From Arcuatula senhousia (lineage: Eukaryota > Mollusca > Bivalvia > Mytilida > Mytilidae), in NCBI GenBank assembly GCA_963971305.1, contig OZ020306.1, forward strand, positions 55,588,686 through 55,652,685: 64,000 nt of DNA, given 5' to 3'. Every line of letters starts with the position of its first letter. Position 1 is the first letter of the stretch. Under the pieces are notes generated by a model. That model saw nothing but the letters and a program-made list of their open reading frames with translations. It was not told the DNA's origin and did no database searches. This document shows positions 12,801 to 24,800 of the stretch, piece after piece. Both the position numbers and the translations under genes were made by a program.

Positions 12801-15525
12801 AAAGTATTTTCGTGATGTGTGATTGGTTCAATTTTAATTTTTTGTGAATTATGATTCAAAGAATTATTTTCCTGTGAACTGTGATAAGGAGGTTTTCAGT
12901 GAATCAGGATTTGTGATTTAGACTTTTCCCCATTTCTAGTAAACTGTGATATCTGAAATTTGTTTAGGTTATGGGTTTTGTCTAATTCATTTATATTAAC
13001 TTTGAGATTCAAATGCATTTTGATGCTTTCTAGTCATATATAAAAAGAAACATTTTTTCGGTGATGAATAATATTTTTTTTATTCAATTGGATCTGTATG
13101 TATTGTATTTTTACTACATTGTTTGATATCACCAACTTTAAAATCTATTTTGAATATTACTGGAAAGTAAAAAAAAAATATTTGTATGCCCAACCTACAA
13201 CATGTACAAAGTAGATGAGCATATAATGTTCAGGTCTGTTTCTCTGTATCTGCCAAATAAGGTTGAATTAAACATTCCAAGTTGCAAGATCAGGCATCAT
13301 ATCTTTTAAATTTATTTTTATTATTTAAATTTGCAATTATTCACCAATCATCCCATAACAAAATGCAAGTAATACCTGAATTTCTTTATAAAGAGGTTAT
13401 ATAGAAAATGTCAATTCAATGAATGTTTATATATATTATTACATCAAAGCTTTGTTTTCCACTTGTTTTTTGCTTAGTTCCCTCATAATATACAGTACAT
13501 GTTTAAAGATGAAAAAGGCAGCACCACAGATTTAAAACAATTTCTTAATTATGTCAAAAGTAAGAACACTGTGTCCCACAATTTCTACCTATCATACTTA
13601 CCCATAGTTGGCACCTCGGCTATACAAACCCTGCGTAATGCATTGGCCACACTGAAATATAAGTCATACAAATATTTATAGTGTTAATAAATATAAATGC
13701 AAAGTCATTAATGCTATAATAAAATTATATTTATTACTGTAAACCAATAAATTTTCGCGACTACAATATTTCACGTTTAAGTGTCACAGGGCTATTTCGT
13801 TCGTGAAAATAAGATGGTTTACAGTATTCAGAGTTTGAACTAAAACTAAAATGGTTAGATCTATAGAAATAATATGACCATCTTTTCAACAAAATTTTAT
13901 CCAGTATGGCATTTCTTTTTATTGTAACCAAATCTCCTTTGTGGCTTTGTCAGTAGATCAAGCTGAAACACTAGTTTTTTATTTAATAGAAAGAAGATCC
14001 AGACCACTTCATTTGTGTGACTGTATTTTAAGATGCAGCTTTAAAAGAACCAAAAGAAAAAGGTGAACTTATCAACAGAGAGATTCGTGATTTGGTTATG
14101 TTTTATACATGTTCATTGATGTATGTGAGCATATAGAAAAGCCTTTATTATACACATTCTGCCAAATGTCACTTAACTCAAATTTGGATGCAGAAAATAA
14201 GAAAACAGTCTGTCATTTACTCTGATTTCTCAGAAGATTTTGAAAAGTCTTTGCATGTACCGTATTAAAAACAACCAGAAATATCAGCACATTGTCCTTT
14301 AAATATTGTGTTCCATCGACCAATCTTGTCTATATTTGATCTTTGGGTTCGATCTACACAAACTTTTAAGGCCATGCTTTTTTTTTTAAAGTAAACTGGT
14401 ATCTGATTTTACATCCCATGTGTGTGAACAAAGAAATTGACAAAGTGATTTGGTTATCTTTTTTAGAGTAAACCAGCTTCTCTATATAAACTTCTGCCTC
14501 TCAGGTTAGTCTTTATTTACCTTCATGTAATTAATACACAAGATAGCAGTTGATTTTATAGCTAGTACAGCTCATAGCAGAGAACTCCACATGGCAAGTT
14601 ACCCAAAAAATTTGCCTAATGCTAATATCAATTTTTTTTTGTGCGGATATGCTTCTCAGAGTTACAGGTGCAGTGTGAACATTGCACTTTAGTAGGATTG
14701 GGCTTGAATCATATGTATTTTATTTTCAATAAAGGGGCCAATTGAAAAACAGGGAGCAGCGACCGCTGGTCACATTGAAGGCAGATGCTGTTTTCCATTG
14801 TGGATATTTTAAATTTACGTTTATAATGTAGATTGTGTATAATGTCGCTAACACTTATTCCACATCTCATTTTCTTCTAATTAATAATATTGCTGCTTAA
14901 AATATATTTTATGTTTTAAAACATAGAAGTTTGAAATATTAGTGGTGAAAATATTTAATAGCAATGCAATTCAATTGTGCTTTTCATTTATTTTTGTACA
15001 AAGCATATCAAAGAAGTAAATCATATTGTTATTAATGTCATTATTCAAAATTTTGAGCGAAACATCACATGCTCATAGGTGCAATTAAAGCATTTTCATA
15101 ATCAACCACAGAATTCACTGCATTGTTTGCTAAAAATAGAATTTGTAGAATTAGAAAGAAGTTTTTATGATTATCAAGATTATAAACACTTCTTCCCATT
15201 TATTTTCCCTATCAAATTAAGTGAAGTGAATAATTATGATGTGCTTGCAGCCAGGCAATGCCTAAATCGGTTTAAAAACTTTCATCATGATTATTTTTCT
15301 GACTTTAAATGATTAACCAATTCAATACACCTAAATCTGTGAGATTTTAAGGGATCTCTTTCATTAATTTTGGGGTTCACTCCTTGGTACAGGGGAAAAC
15401 AAAGACTGAATGGGTTGACAACATATATGCTGTTGTCACCTGAGATCAGTATCTTCCAATGTGAACTTCAAATTTTCATCTGTTAGTTCTGATAAAGTAA
15501 CAACAGGCTGATTAGCATAAGGCAT
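3812..15525 (-). CDS. POLR2C: RNA polymerase II subunit RPB3 (8 exons)
   Basis: RPB3 is the alpha-like subunit that pairs with RPB11 to nucleate assembly of nuclear RNA polymerase II. Exons, in transcript order: 15440-15525, 13602-13651, 12589-12710, 11676-11804, 7152-7200, 5723-5891, 5072-5109, 3812-3990. All have GT-AG borders and compatible phases and give 273 aa, against about 275 in human. The start is MPYANQP, as in animal RPB3. Visible motifs are [14 protein letters not shown], the zinc cysteines C88, C90, C94 and C97 ([10 protein letters not shown]), [13 protein letters not shown], and the C-terminal [13 protein letters not shown]. Intron 4 (7201-11675) contains both an antisense gene and a large array copied from exon 4. 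The start lies 326 bp from the divergent RPRD1 start. Identity is very secure; splice borders were read by eye. Confidence 0.96.
4107..4177. repeat. Short repeat fragment with GCCCCATCT ends
   Basis: A 70-bp stretch opening with TGCCCCATCTATG and closing with GAGATGGGGCAT forms a short terminal inverted repeat. It resembles the termini of the family A-D elements but has almost no interior. It lies in POLR2C intron 7. Confidence 0.45.
5144..5385. repeat. Probable dispersed-repeat fragment in POLR2C intron 6
   Basis: The stretch runs from 'catgaatgcccccacttg' to 'ctgtcgcaggggcat'. The ends are loosely inverted and the interior ('aggtctgaaagttgttta', 'aatttcaaatcattctc') resembles the internal modules of family B run backwards. 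This is weak and a full match was not found in the window. Confidence 0.35.
5892..7151. other. POLR2C intron 5, no recognisable feature
   Basis: AT-rich intronic sequence with short unrelated open frames on both strands. A short self-complementary motif near 6895-6985 (GGCAAAATCTG...CAGATTTTGCC) suggests a small inverted repeat. Nothing else was seen. Confidence 0.6.
7458..9192 (+). CDS. Nested pseudokinase-like protein (3 exons)
   Basis: Exons 7458-7586, 7972-8146 and 8591-9192 join in phase to give 301 aa and lie wholly inside POLR2C intron 4 on the opposite strand. The N-lobe shows a beta-3 lysine in PCVLKVKPK. The C-lobe keeps YEAPEVL (APE motif), [18 protein letters not shown] (alpha-F, as in NEK-like kinases) and [16 protein letters not shown]. 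The catalytic loop reads [15 protein letters not shown] in place of HRD...N, no DFG is present, and the usual D of DxWxLG is missing. It should therefore be catalytically dead and act, if at all, by binding. The N-lobe is short for a full kinase. The ATG is the first in frame, but an upstream non-coding exon is possible because AACAG precedes it. ATTAAA near 9245 may end the transcript. No frame breaks are seen. The family is not named with confidence. Confidence 0.8.
9411..11675 (-). repeat. 73-bp tandem array copied from POLR2C exon 4 plus its donor
   Basis: There are twenty-nine successive periods of exactly 73 bp between 9559 and 11676, preceded by a 60-bp shortened copy (9499) and a diverged copy (from 9411). 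On the minus strand each unit is 51 bp of the exon 4 end, coding [17 protein letters not shown], followed by 22 bp of intron beginning GTAAGTATG. Common variants are CTA/CTT/CTG at one Leu and CCT/CCA at one Pro, both synonymous. Five units have TAA after Pro, and five have GTTAGT instead of GTAAGT. Because 73 is not a multiple of three, read-through cannot keep frame. The array lies between the nested gene's 3' end and the true exon. Confidence 0.97.
11676..11804 (-). other. POLR2C exon 4, source of the 73-bp array
   Basis: This 43-codon, phase 0-0 exon carries the RPB3 zinc motif ([10 protein letters not shown]) and ends in NPKCVP|GTAAGT. Its last 51 bp equal the exonic part of every array unit. 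Similarity to the units stops upstream of ACACATGTG, so the duplicated segment began inside the exon and ran across the donor. Confidence 0.93.
11805..12588. other. POLR2C intron 3, one small dispersed motif
   Basis: The only recognisable item is 'cacttattccacatctcat' near 11911. It recurs near 14850 and 37981, and inverted near 55657, so it marks a dispersed repeat family. Otherwise the intron is plain AT-rich DNA. Confidence 0.5.
12711..13601. other. POLR2C intron 2, no recognisable feature
   Basis: AT-rich sequence with T-runs. No repeat, RNA gene or coding exon was recognised. Confidence 0.55.
13735..13826. mobile_element. 92-bp TIR MITE
   Basis: Ends are TACTGTAAACCA and TGGTTTACAGTA, a clean inverted repeat, with TTTTCGCG and CGTGAAAA just inside. 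No coding capacity. It lies in POLR2C intron 1. Confidence 0.75.
14745..14880. repeat. Dispersed repeat with GACCGCTGGTCAC motif
   Basis: It runs from 'ggagcagcgaccgctggtc' to 'attccacatctcat'. A diverged inverse copy lies at 55655-55740 (GACCAGTGGTCACTGC), and the tail motif recurs elsewhere. It is probably an old non-coding mobile element. Confidence 0.5.
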
Positions 15526-15851
15526 GTTTTCTTGTTTTGAAAGCCGCCGGAAGTGTCCAAATCCGGAAGTTAATCAGACTCATTTAATTTGTTAAAGGGG
15601 GGAACAGATTACATTTAGGAACACAGCCTAGTCTTTAATCTCATTTGTTTTATCTGATTAACCCTAACAAAAATGAATACGATAATATAATAGTTACACA
15701 AGAAGAAATCTATGATTTTCATTTGCTATGAAGAGGAAATTTAACGTTTGGAAAAACAAATTTTACCTAAACATTCAAATAGACTCAACCTAGAGACTTC
15801 CTGTTTAAGTTTTCCACACAGCTGCAAAACACAGACAAAAACAAAACGGGA
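15526..15851. promoter_or_regulatory. Shared divergent promoter of POLR2C and RPRD1
   Basis: The two start codons are 326 bp apart and point away from each other. Two direct CCGGAAGT boxes (15547-15554 and 15563-15570) match the ETS/GABPA-type site typical of TATA-less housekeeping bidirectional promoters. They lie within 50 bp of the POLR2C ATG, so they may be in its 5' UTR or core promoter. No TATA box is obvious. Transcription starts were not determined. Confidence 0.65.
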
Positions 15852-18800
15852 ATGTCTTCTTTTACCGACAGTAATTTTGTCAAAAAGTTGAGTGAGTTGA
15901 ATAACACACAACAGAGTATTCAAACACTGTCTTTATGGCTGATTCACCACAGAAAACATTCCAGAACTATCACACAAGTGTGGCTGAGAGAACTTCAGAA
16001 AGGTAAGACTCATGGACTATGCAGGTAGGTCAATGACTTCATATGATTGTGACCAGAGTGCCTATTGGAATGTGATCGTTTGAAAAGGTATAAATTTATA
16101 CGTTTATTATTAGGACCCCTTTTTAAGGAAGATTAAGCTCTTTATTTTTTTACTTTTATAGTCTACACGCAAGTCATGCAAGTTATCCGTACATGTCATA
16201 AATTTTAGACACAGGCACTTGTTTTCAACTTCGAGGCCGTCATAACAGCCAGGGGTAGTTCAGTAAAATTGCATGCACCTTTTAAAAAAAAATATCTAAT
16301 GAAAACTGTAAGAATACACCAAACACCAACAAAATAAGTCAAGTTTTAGTAAAATAAGTCTCCAGCTGGAATGTTCCTTTAGGCCTGTTTATCGGCAATA
16401 AATCATGTAAATGTGAACATACAAAAAATTATGGAGATTGTTTTTCTCATTTTTTTAGTGCGCCCCTCAATGAGGTTGATATTTATGTATCTAGCCAATG
16501 ATGTGATCCAGAACAGTAAAAAGAAAGGCCCAGAATTCACCAGGGATTTTGCTGGTGTAATGACAGATGCTTTTGCAGTAGCAACAAGGTAATAAAGTGT
16601 TTTGGTTTGCATGATATACATGTCAATGATTCAGGTCAAATTGAAACAAAATATATAAACATGATAAAAGCAATCAATAATCTTCTGATTGGTTAATAAT
16701 ATTTCATTCATGATTGATTTAAAAATCAATCGGCGATGATAAAGCACCCTTTATTATGACCATCTAAACAATTAACATTTAATTAGCTGTAAACATATCT
16801 GTTGTTCATGAAGAGCTCAGCTTGTGGTCATAAATCAATAGGGCTTAAGCAGGGATGTCCAAAACAGGGGATGAGCAACTTCCAATACAAACTAACAAAA
16901 AGTCAATATTTTTCTATGCCTCCCCATCTTTCTTCTTTATTTACACAAATTTTAAAAATTGAAGTTACACGATATTTATATCATTGGAAAGAGAAATTAT
17001 TCAGGAATTATCATAAATAAAATATTTGGCAATCACATTGAAAATATAGAAATTATATTGAATAATGTAAAGATGGTCCAAATTTCTTAAGTAAAATTTT
17101 CAATTAATGTGCTAAATTGACAAGGAAATAAAATCAATAATTGCACAAATTTATCAGTGAGTGCCTCAGGGGAATTAGGTGAAATTGACAAATTTCTACC
17201 TGTTAATTGGCGGGCTTAATGGTATATTACAGTCATAAAACTTGTATCACATGAAAGCCCTTTCTTTGGTCTGTTTATTGAATATAAATTTGTTTAGATT
17301 CACAATAAAATTGTTTATTAATTAAGCCCATAAAATAGCAAGAAATTCAAAATTTGATGTTTTTTTAAAGTTTTATTGAAGAGAGGTAATTTGTATTTTT
17401 TGATATCTTTGGCATTTCTTAATATAGAAATACAGAGTTTTTAATTAGCATTTGAGAAAATAATTGTCTTTCAGAGGACATAATTTCCATTTTTGATACA
17501 CCTATTATTTTCAGAACCAACCCTGGAGAAATTTAACCCTTATGAACCTTCTGAAAATGACATTGAACTAAGATACACCTAAAATTAAACAAGAAAATTT
17601 TCTTTTTATTTAAGTTTGTTTCCCTTCACATGGCGAAATAGCTATTTTCCATTTTCCCCTCTTTTATTTGATATGTATTTCATAAAAATCTGTTCAGTAG
17701 TTTTAATGCATACCCTGGAGAAAGTTGACCCTTTTTTCAACAGAAAACATGCAAAAATATGACAAAATCTCAGGTAAACAGAGGAGGCATAGAACATTAA
17801 TGATTAAATACAGATACATATCCCATCAGTTTTATTTAATCCCTGGCTTAAGATTGAAATCTGTTGTCAATTTTAATGATATGAAGATGACGAAAGTTTT
17901 ATCTGATTGTCGTAAAAAATAATGAAAATTTTCTACACTTTTGAATAAATAAAGTGGAGAAAATGGTTTGAAAAATTATCATCAACTAGAATACATTGTA
18001 TCTATTTGCCAATAACCAAAGTGACGAATGTTAGAAAAATAACTGGAACTATATTAAAAGTTCATTTAGACTTGTTAGAACATAATTTAGATCTGTGTGA
18101 TAAGATTACATTATTTTCTCTATAATATTTTACTTTTTTGTCTGACATTTGCTTGGGTCAGAAATATTTTGTCCTGTCTGTTGTTTTATAAACTCTCATG
18201 TCACAATTACATTTATTTTCAGAGATGCTGATGAGAAAACAAAGAAATCAGTGGAGAGAATCCTGAACATTTGGGAAGAACGTGGCGTCTACAGTAAAAA
18301 TACAATAGATAAAATCAAGAGTGGGACAGGTAGGTCAGAAAGTCAACAGAAACAGAGGCAAACACAATGTCAACAGAAACAGGGGCATTGTTGGAAATAA
18401 TAGCCCAACCACCAGCCGGAGACTTGCAACTTTTTGGCAGCGTTGACTAAAATTCATGAAAATTTGACTCGCTATATAGTAAAAACCGATAAAATTTCAA
18501 TTCAGGGCTGGTTACTTTTTCAGCAAGTTTCCTACCCTGGGCAGAAGATGTTGAGACTTTTTACCTTTATAATATACACTTTTTTTTCTCTTCTTATAAA
18601 ATGCACAATGGATGTAGAACGTATATTTTACATGACATCATACACATGTATTTGTCCCGGAGCAGTTCAAATAATGGCAACACATAAAGGACACAGTTAT
18701 TTTCAAACTGTGCACTTAAATATTTAATTTCTTTTTCACGGTAAAGACATGGCTATCATTGTTAAAAGATATTTACTACCAAAAAAAAATCCACATTATT

Positions 18801-21800
18801 GTTTACTTTTAAGTTACACATAAACCAGTAATTAGACTATACACTTATGTGAGTTACAAATTGTACTTTTCTTTTAACTTCAATTACATCACTTACATGT
18901 AGAAGTTAGATAAAAGGCATTTCATTGTAGAAATTAAAAATGGGAGTGAAAACTGCAGAAAGTATCTTTAAAAGAAATTTTCTCTTAATTTTGTTTATAT
19001 AGCTGAACCAAGTAACCATTCAACAACTGGACTTGAGAATGCTGGTGATTATCACAGCTGCATGTGTTAATTTCTTGCTTAATCATCATGACAAAAGTCA
19101 CAATTGTAACAGTTGTTAAGTCACTCAAAGTTCTAAAAATATGTTTAATAAACTCTCATAAAAACATATCAGAACTTTGTCAAGAATATCACAAATTTTT
19201 GTAATTCCTGTAGAAGACACAATTTTTAGCTCACCTGACCCGAAGGGCTATGTGAGCTATTGTCATCACTTGGCGTCCGTCGTCCGTCCGTCGTCCGTAA
19301 ACTTTTTAAAACGTTAACTCCTCTGACACCATAAGTCCAATTGCAACCATGACACCATAAGTCCAATTGCAACCAAACTTGGTATGATTGTTCATTAGCA
19401 TTGGGTGCCTAGAACTGATGTGGGGATTTTTGATTCGTCATAAAACATGGCTGCCATGGCTCAAAATAGAACATAGGGGTAAAATGCAGTTTTTTGCAAA
19501 TAACTCAAAAATGGCTACAGATATCAAAATTCTGGCATAGGGTATAAGTGATCAACACTTCAAGATCTACCTACCCTGAAATTTTGAAGAAAATCCAACA
19601 ATCCATGTAGGAGTTATTGCCCTTTTTGTGGATTTTTTGCAAATTTTCACCTGTTAAGCTCAATATCTTGAAAACTATACAAGATATTTGAGAAATTTAA
19701 ATTGCATATTGTTAAGCACATCAAGATCTACAAAATATGTAATTGGGTCAACGTTGTAGGACCTTTCCTTTTAGGAGTTATTGCCCTTAGAACGTCAAAC
19801 AGCATTTCTTCATTACATTGAAAACGTTAACTCCTCTGACACTTTAAGTCCAATGGGAACCAAACTTGGTATAGTTGTTTATTAGCATTAGGTGTATAGA
19901 ACTGATATGGGGATTTTTGATTGGTCGTAAAACATGGCCGCTGTAGCTAAAAATAGAACATAAGTGTAAATAACTCAAAAACTGTGACAGAATTTTGAAT
20001 GGGAACAAAAGTGATCAGCACCTCAAGATCTACCAGCTCTGAAATTTTGAAGAAAATCCAACAACCCATGTAGGAGTTATTGCCCTTTTTGTGGATTTTT
20101 TGAAGATTTTGCACCTGTTTAGCTTAATATCTTGATAACTATACAAGATATTTGAGAAATTTAAATTGCATATTTTTAATCAAGTTCTACAAAAAATGTA
20201 TTAGAGTCAACGTTGTAGGACCTTTCCTTTGAGGAGTTATTGCCCTTAGAACGTCCAAATTGAGCATTTAGTTAGTTAGTTATTGCTTTACTCCCAAGCA
20301 GCACGATTTCGGCTATATCCGGGAGAATTTAAAAAGCATTTCCTTGTTAACTCCTCTGACAATATACAATGTAAGTCCAATTGGAACCAAACTTGGTACT
20401 GTTGTTTAATATGAGAAAGACTTTGCCTTAAAAGCTCGCGTATATACAAAAATATAATCTATTCCATTGATAATTTCGAATAATGCCTGGGACATAATTT
20501 GGGACGATGTATTACTATTTCCCGCAATTTTTCAGCACGCGCAGACATTTTCGAAAAGTTCCGAAAATCGAATGTTTCCGGTGAGAACGATTTTTCTTCC
20601 ATAGTATTTTGAGTCTCGTGCAATTTGGCAGACTCTCTACAATAGTGAGCTTCGCTACGCTCGCATATTAGCATTAGGTGTATAGAACTGATGTGGGCTT
20701 TTTTGATTGGTTGTAAACAATGGCCGTTGTGGCTAAAAATAGAACATTAGGTTAAACTGCATTTTTTTTTCTAATACCGGGGTAACTCAAAAAGGGTGAC
20801 AGATTTTTAGATTTTGATTGAGAACAAAAGTGATCAGCACCTTAAGATCCACCATATTGTCAGTTGACCTCCTTATCAATCTTATGACCATTTCAACGTC
20901 AAATAGATTTTGCCTATTAATAACCTTTACTTCAGGTACATATGACAGTTGAGCGATTCAGGCTCCTGGGAGCCTCTTGTTAACTTGCATTCTTGTAAAT
21001 TTCATGACATTTGAAAATAATGGCAACCTGCATGACCTGACTTCTAATAGTTTTGCTACATGTACTTTTTTTTTTTTTTCATTTTCTTTACGTTTAAATA
21101 AAAAGTTCTATATATGACCAAGGTTTATTGTCATCTTGTTTTTTTCTTTTGAAACAGCTACTTTTCATAGTGACTTAACTACTGTTATAGATGTATAAAT
21201 TGTGTGTGATTTATGGGTCATTGCATGTGCACATTGCTTGCTTCATCATTTACATTGGTGTGTGTTTTATACATTTTAGTTGTCACAGACCTTGCAGCCA
21301 AACGGAAGAAAAAGCTTGAAGAATATATCCCTACTTACAAAAAAGGTGAACTATGAGGCCCCATGGGTATTCCGGTGAAAAATTACACCTGAGTGACTAA
21401 AAGATTAATCAAAATTCAAACTTGGTTTGGAATCAGACAATTTAACATGTTATTCTTACTAATTTCCCATTTCAAGATGTAAACTTTGTTTTCGTAACTA
21501 GGTTAAAGTTATTAATTTGTTTTTCGTATGATCACGATAATAAAAAGTGAACTATATTTGTAAAAGCAAACATGGCAAAACCTAATGGTTTTACATAATT
21601 AGGTAAAAAATTTAACTCAAAAGTTATTCTTTGAGCATGTTGTAAGTATTGAATTAATATTTTAGTTTAAACATATTTATTTATCCTGGATTGGGAAACA
21701 AGCTTAATGCTTATGTAAATCCCTCTCCAGCTAGCAGCACTAAAATTAATATTTTAGTGCTATACAGTGTATCTTCATAAAGGAATATTCTATGATTTTA

Positions 21801-24800
21801 TAATTTGTTGCAAATGAAAGAATAAGCTAAGCTTGCTCTTTGGATGAGTTATTAAATGAAATTTTCTGTAAAAATGAAAATAGATGTCATACCTATATTC
21901 CCACCTAACAAAAAAAATATAAGAAAACAGAATTTACAACATTTGTCATAATTATCCTCAGATTACATTTTATAACTGTTTACCACAAAGTTTGAAATTG
22001 AAATTCTGATTACATTTTATAAATGTTATCTATATATAGTATAAAATCTGTATTAAAGTTTTTTTTTTTTGGTACTGTAAAATATATTCACTCTGTCTAA
22101 TTTTTCGCTGGAATACTTCTTCTCGAGTGAGAGCGATTCATCATACTAACCTTACACATTCATGACATTGGCTAGCAATGAAATTTAACATTATGTAATA
22201 AGTATAATAATAATTTTGTAAATTTTCCTTTAGGGATAGCTGATATTGCTGCAGAAATAAAGAGTAGAAGAGACAAAAAGAAAGTAGAGGAATATGTTCC
22301 AGTTAACAAAAATAAAGGTAATTAGATTTCTTCCATGTACATTTGCATTTGGTTGTTCAATAAAAAAATTACAATAAAATGCCTGGCATTTTTTATTGTG
22401 TGTGATTATTCATATATAAAAGATACATCATACACATGTAAAACAGTAGTCTGAAGAAACACAGAAAATTATTTCTAAGCCATTGAGAAGCAGGGAGATT
22501 TGAATTTGATTGCAAAGTTTTTAAAAAATTCATAGTTCATTTTGTACATGGCATAACAACCATAAAACTATAGCAGTGTATAAAAATCACCTTAAAAACA
22601 CAAATTAAAACAGTAAACCACCTTCACTACAAGCTTGTAGTCATTTCTTCCTCTCTTGCAGTTTGAAACAGATTTAAAGTATTATGTAATATGTAATTTA
22701 TTTGAAAACCAATCTTAGAATTTTCTTTTATTTTCATCTGATTTATCAATGGTTCAACCCGTTATGGAAAAATATTTCTCACCTGTAGAGAAAATTTTGT
22801 TCTCACTGTAATTTCATGTGCAATTGATAAGCAACCTTTTGTAATTTTAAACCTGTAGACATAGAAAGACCTTTTACAAAAACTAAATTCTTGATGATTA
22901 TAGAATTTCTAACATCTCAGGAAAGAAATTTGATATTTTAATTGCTTGGCAAGCCTCGCCATTAAAATGATCAAATTCCTGTCCCTTGATGTTAGAAATT
23001 CCATGATCAACTTGATTGCATTGTAGAAGCTATATTTTTCTGGCATAACAACAATAATCATTGAGCAAGAAAGAAAACATCTTTGCAAAAGAGCCAAAAG
23101 TTTTACATGATAAGAAGATTCAATGTATGCATGAATTTGTTGAAAGTTATGCCTCTTTCACATTTCTTAACATCAGTATAAACCCATGCTGCTGGACAAC
23201 TTACAGGTGTGTTTATTTATTGACCTCAATACCATTAATTTTTCTTTCCATTACGTTAAAGATCCACAGCCAGTTGAAGCACCACCAAACAAGAAAAAGA
23301 AGAAGGAAGAAATGTTGTCTTTGAGAGAGGAGATTGAGTTAATGTCCAAAGATGATAATAATACTCCACCTGATGTAAGAAGTATAGGTTGTCACAAATT
23401 TTGGGGGTAAAATTTGGGTGTTCATTCAGGCCACATCAGTCTTATTAAAAGATTCTTTTTCAACTATGTTCAAAATATTGGGGCAGGTGAGGAAACTTTG
23501 AATTGAACTAATTAAGTAAAAAATCCAAAATAAAATAAAAATTACAATCTACAAAGTTGGGATGGGGGATGATGATCTGCATATTAAGTTGATATTGCCT
23601 AAAGTGAATTGAAATTAATGGTGGCTATTGCTTATTTGTTGGAGGTTACATTTAATCTACTGTAGATTCCTTTATTGGGTACCAATTTTCATGGTTTGGT
23701 GAAAAAGGATCGTTTCATTGATTCTTATATTCATGATCTTGAAAACTGCAGCATTCAGATCTATGTTAAATTTCCTTTTCGTGGGCATACAAACTGATAC
23801 CAAACAAATAATAATAAACCACAGTATTCAATAGAAATAAATGTTATCACCAAAAAAAGATCCCCAAGTCTTTTAGAGGGTCCAAGGGGCGGAAATGTCT
23901 AGGCAACCTGTGGCACTGTTTATAACTTAACAGTGTGCTCTAACCTTGCTTTTGTAATTGCATAAACAATTGCACCTAAGAAAATGATGATGGTTGTTTA
24001 TGATTACAGAATAACATATATAAATGTTTTTCTTAATTAGGGTACCCTATCAAGGATACAAAGCCCTATAGTTAAAGGGATATTGATCTAATTTTTCCAT
24101 AGTGGTTTAGAACCATTTCAGGATTTAAATGTACATCAGTCTCATATTTTTAAAGCAGACCCTTTCTTACTGCCAGTATTCATTTCTATTCTTTTGTTCA
24201 ATTTCTCTATCTTTTAATCTTTTAAAAAACATAATTGATTTTTTGCACACATATTTTTTTCTTTTAGAAACAAACTACCACAAAGTACCTTGGAAAACAA
24301 CTTTTTAGGAAAGGATGATTAAATTATTTGATTGGTTTTTTTTTTCATTTTTAGTCAGAAGAACTTGTGAAACGTTTAGCAGATTTAGAACATTCAGCAT
24401 CAAGTGATGCTGCAGTAAGGGAGAAAATCGCAGCATTACCACCAGAAGTATCAGATGTCAACCATCTCAATAAAATACATGGTAAATTATCTTGATTACC
24501 ATCTGGTATAAATAAAAAACAACTCCAGATAGATTTAGATTTTGAGAAAGCAATTCTTTGTGTTCATTGTCAATCTTTTTGTCCCCCATCCCAAATCAGA
24601 AAGGGGACATAAAAAATGTTTGATGTCTGTCCATCTGTCAATCCATCACAAAACTTTTCTGTATCAAATTTCTCAGCAACAATTTATCATATATTTATAT
24701 TTTGTATGCAGCTTCAGCAGGGAGGAGTCACATACAGTGGGTTACTTTTTCAGGTCTGTCACTCATCGGTTCTTGTTAAACAATAAAGGTAATAACAAAA

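Noticed and set aside
12568..12831. 87-codon minus-strand frame taken as a small gene
   Set aside because: Only the part coding [17 protein letters not shown] onward is real; the rest is read-through of the introns flanking POLR2C exon 3.
16802..17020. Possible reverse transcriptase remnant (GLKQGCP)
   Set aside because: The short motif is not followed by any other RT block and no neighbouring frame supports it.
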